Of a stretch of 55,738 nucleotides of DNA, positions 34,225 through 43,530 are shown piece after piece. Positions within the stretch are counted from its first letter, which is position 1. Each line of letters begins with the position of its first letter. The notes below the pieces were generated by a model that saw nothing but the letters and a program-made list of their open reading frames with translations, ran no database searches and was not told the origin of the DNA. The stretch comes from Burkholderiaceae bacterium (lineage in GTDB: Bacteria; Pseudomonadota; Gammaproteobacteria; Burkholderiales; Burkholderiaceae): NCBI GenBank assembly GCA_947450605.1, contig CANFWB010000008.1:1-55738 (forward strand). The letters run 5' to 3'. Both the position numbers and the translations under genes were made by a program.

Positions 34225-34233
34225 TCAATACTG

Positions 34234-35253
34234 TTAAGTCGATATCTTGATCACATTTTTAAGGGTCTTACCCTGACTCAAAAGAGTCACATTTTCTACA
34301 AACAAATCTAGAACCCTTGATTCATTACCAGCGGAGTGTCCCGCAGAATGTGGGGTAACAATGACATTCTCTAAATTCCAAAGCACGGAATTGGTATCAA
34401 GAGGTTCGGAAGCAAAAACATCTAAGTACGCCCCAGCTAATCTCTTACTCTGAAGCGCTTTGATCAAAGCATCTTCACAAATAATCTCGCCACGTGCGAT
34501 ATTCACAATTCGCGCAGATTGAGGAAGCAAGTTGATCGCAGCTCCATCAATTAATTGTCGCGTGTCGGAAGTCAATGGACAAGCCAAAATCAGCCAATCA
34601 GCCAGACCAAGTAGCGAGTGCAATTCTGAAATATGTCGATGCTCTACATCAGGCAAGCGCTCGCCTACAGAATCTGGGTTGAAGCCAATCTGAATGCAGC
34701 TTACGCCCATTAATGTCAAAACCTGAGCAATACCATTACCAATCGGTCCTCTACCGACAACAATGGCGGTCTGGCCAACCAAGTCTGGGGGAAGTGGGTA
34801 GTTGATTAATGACTCCCAACGGTGATGCCGCTGCGCCTCAAGCATTTGCGGGAAATGGCGAGCGAGCATGAGCACGCCTGCAATGGCAGTTTGAGTGACA
34901 ACCTGCGCATTCACGCCAGAGGAGCCGGAGATAGCCACTCCGCGCTGCATTAAATCTAGGTAAATCTGTCGATCAGCTCCAGCAGAATGAATCTGAACCC
35001 AACGCAAATCCGTGGAACCCAAAAGCAAATCATAAAATTTCTGCGTAGAAGGGAGAATTTTTTGCTTTGTCGACAGTGATGTCACATCCCGAGAAATCAA
35101 GGCAACGTCAAACATTTCTCCGGGAGAAATTTGATCGCTAGGAAAAAGATGATAGTGTAAGTTTGACAAACTCTTCAGCTTAAATTCCAGCTCAGACATT
35201 GCGGCCTGGCTAACTAAAATTCGTAAAGGATGTTGGGCGGTGTAATCGGTCAT
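34234..35253 (-). CDS. D-2-hydroxyacid dehydrogenase family protein
   Basis: A 339-residue NAD(P)-dependent D-2-hydroxyacid dehydrogenase. The cofactor motif GRGPIGNGIAQVL and the catalytic trio Arg (NIARGEII), Glu (FASEPLDTN) and His (VTPHSAGHSAG) are all visible. It would reduce or oxidise a 2-oxo/2-hydroxy acid such as glyoxylate or hydroxypyruvate. It is the last gene of the long operon 47478-34234. A second, divergent paralogue is at 39680-40630 in the same operon. Confidence 0.87.
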   Translation of the reverse strand: MTDYTAQHPLRILVSQAAMSELEFKLKSLSNLHYHLFPSDQISPGEMFDVALISRDVTSLSTKQKILPSTQKFYDLLLGSTDLRWVQIHSAGADRQIYLDLMQRGVAISGSSGVNAQVVTQTAIAGVLMLARHFPQMLEAQRHHRWESLINYPLPPDLVGQTAIVVGRGPIGNGIAQVLTLMGVSCIQIGFNPDSVGERLPDVEHRHISELHSLLGLADWLILACPLTSDTRQLIDGAAINLLPQSARIVNIARGEIICEDALIKALQSKRLAGAYLDVFASEPLDTNSVLWNLENVIVTPHSAGHSAGNESRVLDLFVENVTLLSQGKTLKNVIKIST

Positions 35254-35277
35254 AGCATTCTTGCTAACTGCATCACA

Positions 35278-36063
35278 TTAGTCTCGGAAGCTAGGATCAA
35301 TACGATCAAGCATTCTCAATAGGGCGGGCCATTCCATCAATCCATATGGGCGCCGAGTTTGCGGTTGATAATTTAAGTAAGTCTCTTCTAAGACCTTTTG
35401 GGGTACTTTCTGCAAAGGAGTGTTGCACGCCATTGCCATCAACTGGGCACGGCAAGATGTTTCCAGACGATGCATCCAGTTAAATGCCTCACCAACAGTC
35501 TTGCCTAGAGTCAGCAGACCGTGATTACGCAGAATCATAGCTTCTGACGTCCCTAGATCCCTTACCAAAGCCTCTTGTTCACCCATATCAAGCACTACAC
35601 CCAGATAGTCGTGATAGCTAATCTTCAAAAATCTCATGGAAGTTTGATTTATAGGGAGCAAGCCACACTCCAATGAGGAAACTGCCATGCCTGCTGGAGT
35701 ATGCGTATGAATAACGCAACTGACTTCTGGGCGAGCCTTATGAACAGCGCTATGGAGAATATAGCCTGGCTTATTGAAGCCATAGCTCAAGTCACCAAAG
35801 TCCGGCTTAAACAACACCTCACCGTCATGATTAATTTTAACTAAGCATGATGCGGACATCTCCTCGTACATCATGCCGTAGGGATTGGTTAAAAAAGCAT
35901 CTTCTTCACCAGGCACTCTAATGGTGACGTGATTCGCCATCATGTCAGACATTCCATAATGAGCGATCAAGCGATAGCAGGCCGCTAAGTCAACCCGCGC
36001 ATTCCATTCTTCGGGACTCACTTTATTTTTCAAAGAGGCTAACTCTAATCTACCTTGATTCAT
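35278..36063 (-). CDS. Class II aldolase/adducin family protein
   Basis: A 261-residue zinc aldolase-fold protein. The metal histidines are H119, H121 (CVIHTHTPAG) and H181 (RNHGLLTLG). The family includes fuculose-phosphate aldolase and the decarboxylases of hydroxy-keto acids. The N-terminal AACYRLIAHYGMSDMMANHV and PYGMMYEEM belong to the adducin-like subgroup common in Burkholderiales. It sits between MmgE/PrpD and hydroxyacid dehydrogenase genes. Confidence 0.87.
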   Translation of the reverse strand: MNQGRLELASLKNKVSPEEWNARVDLAACYRLIAHYGMSDMMANHVTIRVPGEEDAFLTNPYGMMYEEMSASCLVKINHDGEVLFKPDFGDLSYGFNKPGYILHSAVHKARPEVSCVIHTHTPAGMAVSSLECGLLPINQTSMRFLKISYHDYLGVVLDMGEQEALVRDLGTSEAMILRNHGLLTLGKTVGEAFNWMHRLETSCRAQLMAMACNTPLQKVPQKVLEETYLNYQPQTRRPYGLMEWPALLRMLDRIDPSFRD

Positions 36064-36111
36064 TCTTCTCCCCTATTTCGCTTCACCAGCTGACTGTTAT
36101 TAATTGAACCG

Positions 36112-37488
36112 CTATTGAATATCAAGTTCATGACTCACTCCAGCCCAAATCTTCGACAAACCTGAAACAGGGCTCACAGATGACTTCTGAAGCAAGGCAT
36201 CAGATAACGCCTGAGCCCTTAAAAGACCCATTCTAGGCTCAGCGAGCTCAATAAATTTATCTAACAACTCTTGATCTGTTAATGGCTCATCAGGATCTCC
36301 ATGGCGCGTGTGCTGATGATGTTTGTACACAAGGCCATTGTGCATCTCTATTTCCACTTTAGCTGAACGATGTAGGGGAAATTTCTCTGCACACTCCTGA
36401 TCAATAAATAATTCAACCTTATCCTCCAAAGCATCAATCTCCGGATTCCCCAAAGCATCTGGCAAGAACGCTTTCTCCCTCACACGCCCCAGGATAATTC
36501 GAGCAGAAACGGTATAAGTCAAACTGAACTTAGCCTCAAAAGCAGTTTTGGGATGAATATATTTACAAACTTCCTTAGTTGCCCTGTAACCCCCAACGCG
36601 AATACGGGCAATCTCTCGAGGGTCAATAGGATGCTGATCCAACAAGTGCGAGACCGCATCAATAGCAGGAAAGTTATGTCCACAGCAACCATGATTTTTA
36701 AAGGTCATCTGCTCAATATTCCAGCTAGAACCTAGACCCTCAAATAACTCACCCCAACGCGGGTTCTTACAAAGTGCCGCGCCAAAGCCCGCATCGCCTT
36801 CTAGCAAATCAGGGGTGCCAGTCATCCCAGCTTGAGCAACCAAAGCGGCATTAAGACCTACTTCAGCAGCATGCCCAGGATGCATTGGCTTAGTCATTGA
36901 ATCAGAACGAAACGCTTGCTGCAAACCGCTTGCGAAAGTACCTGCAGTAGCTAAAGCATCACAAGCTTGGGAAGCGTTCAAACGCAGAAGATAAGCACAG
37001 GCGCTAGCCGCACCAAAAACACCTGCAGTCCCAGTCGTATGAAAAAATTCATAATGACTTGGTTGAATTACCTTGCTAATGCGAGTAGATACCTCATACC
37101 CCACAATAATGGCAGCCAACAGATTCTCAATAGAGTCGCCACGAGATTCTGCTAGTGCAAATGCGGCTGAAATCGTAGGACAGGCGGGGTGATAAGCACC
37201 ATCGCGAAAAATATCATCAAACTCTGAAATATGTGAGATCGTGCCATTCATAAACGCTGCTGCACGAGAAAATGTCTTATGTGTCGTTCCAGCTATCGAG
37301 CATTTACCAACACCCAATTCCTCGGCATAAGCTTGCCTCAACATCTGTGCAGTATCTGTATTGGATCCAGCAATCAGCGCCCCATGCCAATCAAGCAAAG
37401 CCCGACGAGCATGATGCAATACGCTTGGTGAAAATGACCTGCCTTGGCAATCCTCAATAAATCGCCCGAACTCTTCTAACAATGTCAT
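36112..37488 (-). CDS. MmgE/PrpD family protein
   Basis: A 458-residue member of the 2-methylcitrate dehydratase/aconitate decarboxylase superfamily. The pattern SEFDDIFRDGAYHPACPTI contains the family's conserved active-site His and Asp region; KPMHPGHAAEVGLNAALVAQ and FKNHGCCGHNFPAIDAV are also family-like. It would dehydrate or decarboxylate a branched tricarboxylic or similar acid. It lies 2 bases downstream of the Bug receptor stop in the long operon. Confidence 0.88.
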   Translation of the reverse strand: MTLLEEFGRFIEDCQGRSFSPSVLHHARRALLDWHGALIAGSNTDTAQMLRQAYAEELGVGKCSIAGTTHKTFSRAAAFMNGTISHISEFDDIFRDGAYHPACPTISAAFALAESRGDSIENLLAAIIVGYEVSTRISKVIQPSHYEFFHTTGTAGVFGAASACAYLLRLNASQACDALATAGTFASGLQQAFRSDSMTKPMHPGHAAEVGLNAALVAQAGMTGTPDLLEGDAGFGAALCKNPRWGELFEGLGSSWNIEQMTFKNHGCCGHNFPAIDAVSHLLDQHPIDPREIARIRVGGYRATKEVCKYIHPKTAFEAKFSLTYTVSARIILGRVREKAFLPDALGNPEIDALEDKVELFIDQECAEKFPLHRSAKVEIEMHNGLVYKHHQHTRHGDPDEPLTDQELLDKFIELAEPRMGLLRAQALSDALLQKSSVSPVSGLSKIWAGVSHELDIQ

Positions 37489-37490
37489 GG

Positions 37491-38465
37491 CTATTCAGGC
37501 TTAGCCCCAGAAGCCTTCACAATCGGTGCCCATAAAGCGTAATCGTTATGCACAAATTTTGTAAATTCCTGGACATTCATTGGCACTGGGTCGGCACCCA
37601 ATCCCAATAGTTTTTGCTTAATTGCAGGCTCTTCCAAAATACTTAACGTAGTTTCATTCAGCTTCTTAATAATGGCGGGATCAGTGCCTGTTGGAGCAAA
37701 AAAACCAAACCAAGCGCCAGTTGCAATATCGACGCCCAATTCATTCAAGGTGGGCAAATCAGGCATTGCACTGATTCGCTTTTTTGATGAAACAGCAATT
37801 GCGTTTAATTGACCCGCCTTAATCAAGGGAACCACAGAAGGAGCGGTAGCAAACATGAACTGTAAGCGTCCAGCCACTAAATCACGAGTGGCCTCAGCAC
37901 CTTTGTAAGGAATATGCGTAGCATCTACATTCACTTTTTGCGCAAATAAGTAACTAATTAAATGAGCGGTAGTACCGATTCCAGTAGATCCATAATTAAT
38001 CGCACCTGGATTCGCTTTTAAATAAGCGATAAATTCTTTCCAGGTCTTAATGCCGCTGGATGCGGGTACGGCCAATATGTTTGGTACATCTCCCAAAAGC
38101 GCCACTGGCTGGAGCGCCTTCTGTGGGTTCACAGGCAAGCTGCCAAACAGGGTTGGGTTAATAGAAATGGGACCAATCGAACTAGCCAGCAGGGTATAGC
38201 CATCGGGGGCTGCACGACCCACAATCTCAGTGCCCAGATTGCCTGCGGCACCAGGCTTGTTTTCAACAATGACGGGGACTTTCCAGCGGATACTCATTTG
38301 GTTTCCGACTTCGCGTGCCAAGATATCTGTTGTTCCGCCCGCAGTAAATGACACCACAATTTTGATGGGCTTATTTGGATAGCCAGCGGCAGACTGAGCA
38401 AGCGCTACCTGAATACATCCCGCAAGACACACAAGAGAAAAGTAAACAGCTTTGGTGAATTTCAT
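37491..38465 (-). CDS. Bug/TctC-family periplasmic solute-binding protein
   Basis: An orphan receptor of about 324 residues. The leader MKFTKAVYFSLVCLAGCIQV is followed by PNKPIKIVVSFTAGGTTDIL, NKPGAAGNLGTEIV and HIPYKGAEATRDLVAGR. I prefer the ATG at 38465; an upstream in-frame start at 38510 would place 15 polar residues before the leader. It sits inside the 11-gene operon, between acyl-CoA dehydrogenase and MmgE/PrpD genes, so its ligand is probably one of the acids degraded there. Confidence 0.92.
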   Translation of the reverse strand: MKFTKAVYFSLVCLAGCIQVALAQSAAGYPNKPIKIVVSFTAGGTTDILAREVGNQMSIRWKVPVIVENKPGAAGNLGTEIVGRAAPDGYTLLASSIGPISINPTLFGSLPVNPQKALQPVALLGDVPNILAVPASSGIKTWKEFIAYLKANPGAINYGSTGIGTTAHLISYLFAQKVNVDATHIPYKGAEATRDLVAGRLQFMFATAPSVVPLIKAGQLNAIAVSSKKRISAMPDLPTLNELGVDIATGAWFGFFAPTGTDPAIIKKLNETTLSILEEPAIKQKLLGLGADPVPMNVQEFTKFVHNDYALWAPIVKASGAKPE

Positions 38466-38515
38466 TTTAAATTTGTCTCCATTAATATTTTTAAAAACTG
38501 TAAACCTCATATTGC

Positions 38516-39661
38516 TTATGCGCGCTGATTAAATCGTCTTTCAAATACCTCTTCGGCGATTCTATTTTTTAGAATTTCAATTGATCCGCCTGCAATCATC
38601 CAGCCACGTGTCCGCCTCACACAGTATTCAACTAGCGTTTCTTGACTATAGCCAGTAGCCCCCATCACCTGCAAGGATTCATTGGCTACCTCAAACCCGG
38701 CGTTATTACACATCAATTTGGCTACGGTAGTTTCATAAGCCGAAGGTAATCCCACATCGGCATTCACGGCGGCCCGATATAACAACAACTGTGCGGCATC
38801 CAATTTGACAGCCATTTCAGCAAACTTCCATTGAATACCCTGGAACTCGCAAATATCTTTTCCAAACTGCTTGCGAACGGAGGCATATTCTTTGGCTTTA
38901 TTAAATGCATATCTCCCTAAAGCCAATGCGCGCGAAGAGTTACCGATGCGCTCAATATTAAATCCGCTAATTTGCTTCTTAAATCCGCCAGGTCCAAGCA
39001 ACACCGCATCATCGGAAATAAAACAATCCTCAAAATACAGTTGCGACCACTCTTCACCACTCATAAAGCTATTGGGTCGACCAATCGTCAGGCCATCTGC
39101 CCCACGATCAACCAAAACAGATCCAATCCCATCAATCCCCGGCCCAAATCTTAAATAAATTAAGAACACCCCTGCCTCAGGACTGTGAGTTGAAAATACC
39201 TTAGATCCATTAATCAAATATCCACCATCTACCTTTTTGGCAGAAGTTTGGAGCTCGGTTACAGCGGAGCCTGCGCCGGGCTCACTCATACCCAAACCTA
39301 ATATCTTTTTTCCAGCCAATAAATCAGGAAGATATTTTTCTTTTTGCGCCTCAGAAGCATATTCAGCAAAAGTTCTGATGGCTCCAAAATTACCAGCCTG
39401 AACAACGTCAGCAGACTTCGGGCAATGTAAGGCTACCTCTTGAATCGCAATCACGGCATCCATTAAAGTTCCGCCTTGACCACCATCCTTCTCCGGTAAC
39501 GCAATCCCAAGCAAGCCCTGCTCGCTGAGTTTTGCTGCGATTTCCCAAGGGTAGTGCGGGCTATGCGCTCTCTCCAGTGCACCGGGAGCCAACTCTTTGG
39601 CGGCAAATTTACTAACCGCATCTGCAAATGCCTGCTGCTCACTACTGAATTCGAAATTCAT
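38516..39661 (-). CDS. Acyl-CoA dehydrogenase
   Basis: A 381-residue FAD-dependent acyl-CoA dehydrogenase with the usual N-terminal helical, middle beta and C-terminal helical domains. Landmarks are LGLGMSEPGAGSAVTELQTSA, INGSKVFSTHSPEAG (normally G-K-x-x-I-T-N), RKQFGKDICEFQGIQ, MGATGYSQETLVE and the C-terminal AGGSIEILKNRIAE. It introduces the first double bond in beta-oxidation. The acyl specificity is unknown; its neighbours suggest a short or dicarboxylic acyl-CoA. Confidence 0.9.
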   Translation of the reverse strand: MNFEFSSEQQAFADAVSKFAAKELAPGALERAHSPHYPWEIAAKLSEQGLLGIALPEKDGGQGGTLMDAVIAIQEVALHCPKSADVVQAGNFGAIRTFAEYASEAQKEKYLPDLLAGKKILGLGMSEPGAGSAVTELQTSAKKVDGGYLINGSKVFSTHSPEAGVFLIYLRFGPGIDGIGSVLVDRGADGLTIGRPNSFMSGEEWSQLYFEDCFISDDAVLLGPGGFKKQISGFNIERIGNSSRALALGRYAFNKAKEYASVRKQFGKDICEFQGIQWKFAEMAVKLDAAQLLLYRAAVNADVGLPSAYETTVAKLMCNNAGFEVANESLQVMGATGYSQETLVEYCVRRTRGWMIAGGSIEILKNRIAEEVFERRFNQRA

Positions 39662-39679
39662 TTTTACCCCAATAAAAAA

Positions 39680-40630
39680 TTAAACGACGCAATTCTGCAT
39701 GCTGCCATCAGCAAATGCATTGATGTTGTCAAAGGCAATTCCAAAATAGGATTCATAGTTATCTTTCTCTACAAATCCTAAATGGGGCGTACATAGGCAG
39801 TTTGGCAATTCAAGTAAAGGATCAGATGCATTGAGAACTGGCTCGCTTTCGTAAACATCAATCGCTGCGAAGCCCGGATGCCCTAATTTAAGAGCGGTAT
39901 ATAAAGCGCCTTCCTCAACCAACTCAGCCCTACTAGTATTAACCAAAGTAGCGCTCGGTTTCATTGAGGCCAAATCAGCCGCAGTAACAATGCCCCGCGT
40001 CTCTTGGTTGAGCCTTAATTGCAAAGAAACGATATCGCTCTTCGTAAAGAAATCCACTTTAGATGCAGCGACCTCAAATCCCATTTCCCTCGCCTTAGCA
40101 AGGCTCGACTCTCGACCCCAAACCAAAATGTGTGCACCAAAGGCCTTGCCTAAATGGCAAACTTGCTGGCCAATTCGTCCAAATCCATAAACACCCAAGA
40201 TTTTTCCAGATAGTTGGCGACCCACAGTCCCTTGCCATTGACCCCGCTTCAAGCGATTGGCTTCAGAGACAATATTTCTGAGTGAGGCTAGGATGAGTAA
40301 CAAATTCATTTCAGCGGTAGCGCTGCCCGATCCCCTGCCATCCATGACAACAATACCGTGCTCTTTGCATGCTTCCAAATCAACATGCGAAGCAATCTTG
40401 CCGGTCTGAGAAATCAGCTTTAACTTGGGCAGGCGCTCAATTAAAGTGCGATCAATGACTGTTCTCTCACGCGTAAGCACAATTGCCTCTGCATCTTTAA
40501 ATCGATTTACTTTCTCCTCTAATTCACTGACGGTGTCATTAAAGATATCAACGTCATGATTGTTGAGTTTGCCAAAGCAATCTAAGAGCCGCACACAATT
40601 TTGATAGTCATCAGAAATTACTATTTTCAT
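39680..40630 (-). CDS. D-2-hydroxyacid dehydrogenase family protein (second copy)
   Basis: A 316-residue D-2-hydroxyacid dehydrogenase, divergent from the one at 34234-35253. The NAD motif GVYGFGRIGQQVCHLGKAFG and the catalytic Arg (NTSRAELVEEG), Glu (YESEPVLNA) and His (CTPHLGFVE) are present. It lies between the multifunctional beta-oxidation protein and the acyl-CoA dehydrogenase, with gaps of 6 and 18 bases, so it is transcribed with them. Confidence 0.87.
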   Translation of the reverse strand: MKIVISDDYQNCVRLLDCFGKLNNHDVDIFNDTVSELEEKVNRFKDAEAIVLTRERTVIDRTLIERLPKLKLISQTGKIASHVDLEACKEHGIVVMDGRGSGSATAEMNLLLILASLRNIVSEANRLKRGQWQGTVGRQLSGKILGVYGFGRIGQQVCHLGKAFGAHILVWGRESSLAKAREMGFEVAASKVDFFTKSDIVSLQLRLNQETRGIVTAADLASMKPSATLVNTSRAELVEEGALYTALKLGHPGFAAIDVYESEPVLNASDPLLELPNCLCTPHLGFVEKDNYESYFGIAFDNINAFADGSMQNCVV

Positions 40631-40636
40631 AAGTCA

Positions 40637-42691
40637 CTAATCTCTCGAATTTTTAAACAGCACATCTGTATTGGCAAGCACAAAACCAGGTCCACTCAAT
40701 ATGGCAAGCTCCCTGAGGCCTTGGTCTAAAAGTGCTTGACCCATTTCACTAGCAATAAATGTGGGGCCACCTTGCCAGCGAGGAAAACCATACCCATTGA
40801 CCAAGGCAATATCACAGTCACTTGCTTCTCTCGCAACATTCTCAGACAACAGATGAGCAACTTCATTGATCATGGTTAAGAGAACTCGTTTCACTATCTC
40901 TTCGGGGGTAACGGTACGTCTCTGCAGACCTTTTGCCTTGCTGGCAGCGTCGATCATTTCATGCACTATTGGGTCAGTGGATTTTTCCTTAGCTCCCTCA
41001 GCATACAAATAATATCCAGCCCCCGTCTTTCTACCCAAGCGATTAGCTAAACATAAAGCATCTGGAATACTGACATATCGATGCTCAGGATTACGAGTAG
41101 CGGCCTGGCTCTTGCGCATTCCCCAGGCGATATCTAGCCCCGATAAATCAGCAACAGCGAATGGCCCCATAGCAAAACCATAATCCTCAAGCGCTTTATC
41201 TATTTGCTCGGGATAAGCCCCCTCCTCCAACATATACTCACATTGACGACGATAGGCGGCATATATTCGATTGCCGATAAAGCCAAAGGAATTAGCGCTA
41301 ATAATCGGCATTTTTCCTAGACGCTTTGCAAAACTAAATCCTGTAGCCATGGCAATGGATGATGTTGCTTTGCATCGCACAACCTCTATCAACTTCATGA
41401 CCTGAGCAGGACTAAAAAAATGTAAGCCAAAGACCCTGGATGGATTTTTGGATGCAGCAGCGATAGCATCAATATCTAAGTATGAAGTGTTGGAAGCTAG
41501 CAGTGCATCCTCCTTCGCATGGTCATCAATCTCCTTGAAAACCTGATGCTTGACTGCGATATCCTCAAAAACTGCCTCAATCACTAAATCGGCAGAAGCG
41601 ATGGCATTCCAATTGGATGAGTGTAAAAATCGTCCAAGCAGCTCAAGCACTGTTTCTTGATGCATCTTCCCACCATGAAGACGTGATTCATAAAATTGTT
41701 CAACCCGTTTCACGCCATTGGCTAGGGCGACCTCATTTTGATCCAATAAAATGACCGCATAACCCGCATTTAAGCAGGCCATAGCGATGCCAGAACCCAT
41801 AGTCCCCGCACCAATCACTGCAATTTGATTTAGCGTCTGTGGCTTTGCATCATTGAACCCCAAAGCCTTAAATAGCTTACGCTCGGAAAAAAACTGGTGC
41901 CTCAATGCTTTGGCTTCAACGGAAGTTCTCAAGCCCTGGAATACTTCACGCTCAATAGCAAGTGCCTCGTCAATCGGAAGCTTGAGTGAATTGCAAATCA
42001 TCTCAATAGCCCTTTGGACTTGTGGGCGATTTTTACCAGCCTTTAAGGCCTTTTTCGAGGCTGCGGCAACCATCTCAGCAAGTACCGCTGGCGTAGATCT
42101 ATCTCGGATGCGGTTTTTTACCCCAATCATCGACCGAGCTAGGGTAATCGCATGAGTAAGCAACTCCGTTTTCACCACCTCGCTAACAATCCCCAACTCC
42201 AAAGCGACATCCGCCTTGATGCGCGACCCAGAACAAATCAGCTCAATCGATTTTTCAACACCAACCAATCTAGGCAAGCGTTGAGTCCCACCTGCGCCAG
42301 GAATAATCCCAAGAGTCACTTCAGGCAAACCAAGAATGGTACCTTCCAATGCAATTCGAGCATCACACCCCAGCGCTAATTCAAAGCCGCCACCCAATGC
42401 GGCGCCATGCAATGCGCACACCACTGGTTTTGAACAGTTCTCAATAGCCTCAATCACCAGCGGTAAATGGGGATCAGCCAATGGCTGGGAGAACTCTTTT
42501 ATGTCTGACCCAGCAATAAATGTATTGCCACTGCCAATAATGACGGCCGCCTTCAAATCAATATTAGACTCAAGCAAATGAATCGCATCTAGCAAGCCCT
42601 GCCTAACCTCAGTAGACCCAGCATTGATCGGTGGGTTATCTACAGTAATAACCATCACTTCAGCGGCGTGGTGAATTTTTATTTTGCTCAT
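40637..42691 (-). CDS. Enoyl-CoA hydratase/3-hydroxyacyl-CoA dehydrogenase fusion
   Basis: A 684-residue two-enzyme beta-oxidation protein of the FadB/FadJ/peroxisomal MFE type. The N-terminal crotonase domain has both hydratase glutamates, E104 (GGGFELAL) and E124 (GLPEVTLGIIPGAGG). A 3-hydroxyacyl-CoA dehydrogenase domain begins near residue 290 with IAVIGAGTMGSGIAMA and carries the catalytic-region LHFFSPAQVMKLIEV and a C-terminal 3HCDH half (GFPRWQGGPTFIA). It hydrates 2-enoyl-CoA and oxidises the product to 3-oxoacyl-CoA. It is shorter than E. coli FadB (729), as in the monomeric MFE group. Confidence 0.93.
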   Translation of the reverse strand: MSKIKIHHAAEVMVITVDNPPINAGSTEVRQGLLDAIHLLESNIDLKAAVIIGSGNTFIAGSDIKEFSQPLADPHLPLVIEAIENCSKPVVCALHGAALGGGFELALGCDARIALEGTILGLPEVTLGIIPGAGGTQRLPRLVGVEKSIELICSGSRIKADVALELGIVSEVVKTELLTHAITLARSMIGVKNRIRDRSTPAVLAEMVAAASKKALKAGKNRPQVQRAIEMICNSLKLPIDEALAIEREVFQGLRTSVEAKALRHQFFSERKLFKALGFNDAKPQTLNQIAVIGAGTMGSGIAMACLNAGYAVILLDQNEVALANGVKRVEQFYESRLHGGKMHQETVLELLGRFLHSSNWNAIASADLVIEAVFEDIAVKHQVFKEIDDHAKEDALLASNTSYLDIDAIAAASKNPSRVFGLHFFSPAQVMKLIEVVRCKATSSIAMATGFSFAKRLGKMPIISANSFGFIGNRIYAAYRRQCEYMLEEGAYPEQIDKALEDYGFAMGPFAVADLSGLDIAWGMRKSQAATRNPEHRYVSIPDALCLANRLGRKTGAGYYLYAEGAKEKSTDPIVHEMIDAASKAKGLQRRTVTPEEIVKRVLLTMINEVAHLLSENVAREASDCDIALVNGYGFPRWQGGPTFIASEMGQALLDQGLRELAILSGPGFVLANTDVLFKNSRD

Positions 42692-42702
42692 TTATCTTTT
42701 AA

Positions 42703-43530
42703 TTATTTAAACCAATCAATCAATAATTGATTGATTTGATCTGCTGTTTCGTACTGAACCCAATGACCCGCATCTTCAATAATCACTCCAGACCTATTGG
42801 GCCATCCATTAACCAATTTGTCCATTAAGTGTTCGGGCGTACAGGTCACGTCATGCTCACCCCAGATCAGCAGGCTTGATCCGGCATAAGACTGCAATTG
42901 TTCCGCCAATCCACCGGGCCTAGCTATCTGCTTACTCCTAAAGCGAGTTCTCACACAAGCGTCCTGATGAATGCGAATTGCCTGGGGATCGATTCGGTCA
43001 TAAGCACCAATCATTTGATGGTACAAATTTTCCTTAAGCACCTCTTTGAGCCCAATCCAATCTTGGTTTTCATACAATTGCCGCCATGCCGAAAGCTCTC
43101 CTCGAGGGCGCCTTTGCCCTGCATGTCCCGCGCTGCCTAATAAGGCGATTCTGTTAACCCCTCTGCGCTGATTGGCAAGATGGGCAGATACAAATCCACC
43201 AAACGAAAACCCAGCAATATTGACTGTTCTATCTGGTCCGAATAAAGAGTCTAAGGAGGCAAGCAATGGATCAAGCATCCCCGACTGCAGCTCACCACCA
43301 AAAAAAGAGGAGTCCCCAAAACCTGGCATATCGGGAACAAATACATGAAAGTGCTCAGCTAGTCTTTCAAGATTTCTGGTCCAGTGCTCCCAACTTCCAT
43401 GTCCCCCATGTAATAAAACCAATGGGGGTGTATTGGCCTCCGAAACACCAAACGCACGCCACATAACATGCCCATCTTGATGAGCAATTTGATGGGTTTT
43501 CATTGAGTGCATAGAGGGCTGCAGATACAT
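42703..43530 (-). CDS. Alpha/beta hydrolase
   Basis: A 275-residue alpha/beta-hydrolase. The oxyanion motif LLHGGHGSWEHW, the nucleophile elbow GFSFGG and the late catalytic His (DAGHWVQYE) are intact. The GHGSWEHW/FSFGG pattern resembles C-C bond hydrolases and lactonases of ring-cleavage pathways; thioester or ester hydrolysis is equally possible. It starts directly after the acyl-CoA ligase stop (TAAATG). The first ten or so residues are uncertain, since other ATG codons follow. Confidence 0.85.
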   Translation of the reverse strand: MYLQPSMHSMKTHQIAHQDGHVMWRAFGVSEANTPPLVLLHGGHGSWEHWTRNLERLAEHFHVFVPDMPGFGDSSFFGGELQSGMLDPLLASLDSLFGPDRTVNIAGFSFGGFVSAHLANQRRGVNRIALLGSAGHAGQRRPRGELSAWRQLYENQDWIGLKEVLKENLYHQMIGAYDRIDPQAIRIHQDACVRTRFRSKQIARPGGLAEQLQSYAGSSLLIWGEHDVTCTPEHLMDKLVNGWPNRSGVIIEDAGHWVQYETADQINQLLIDWFK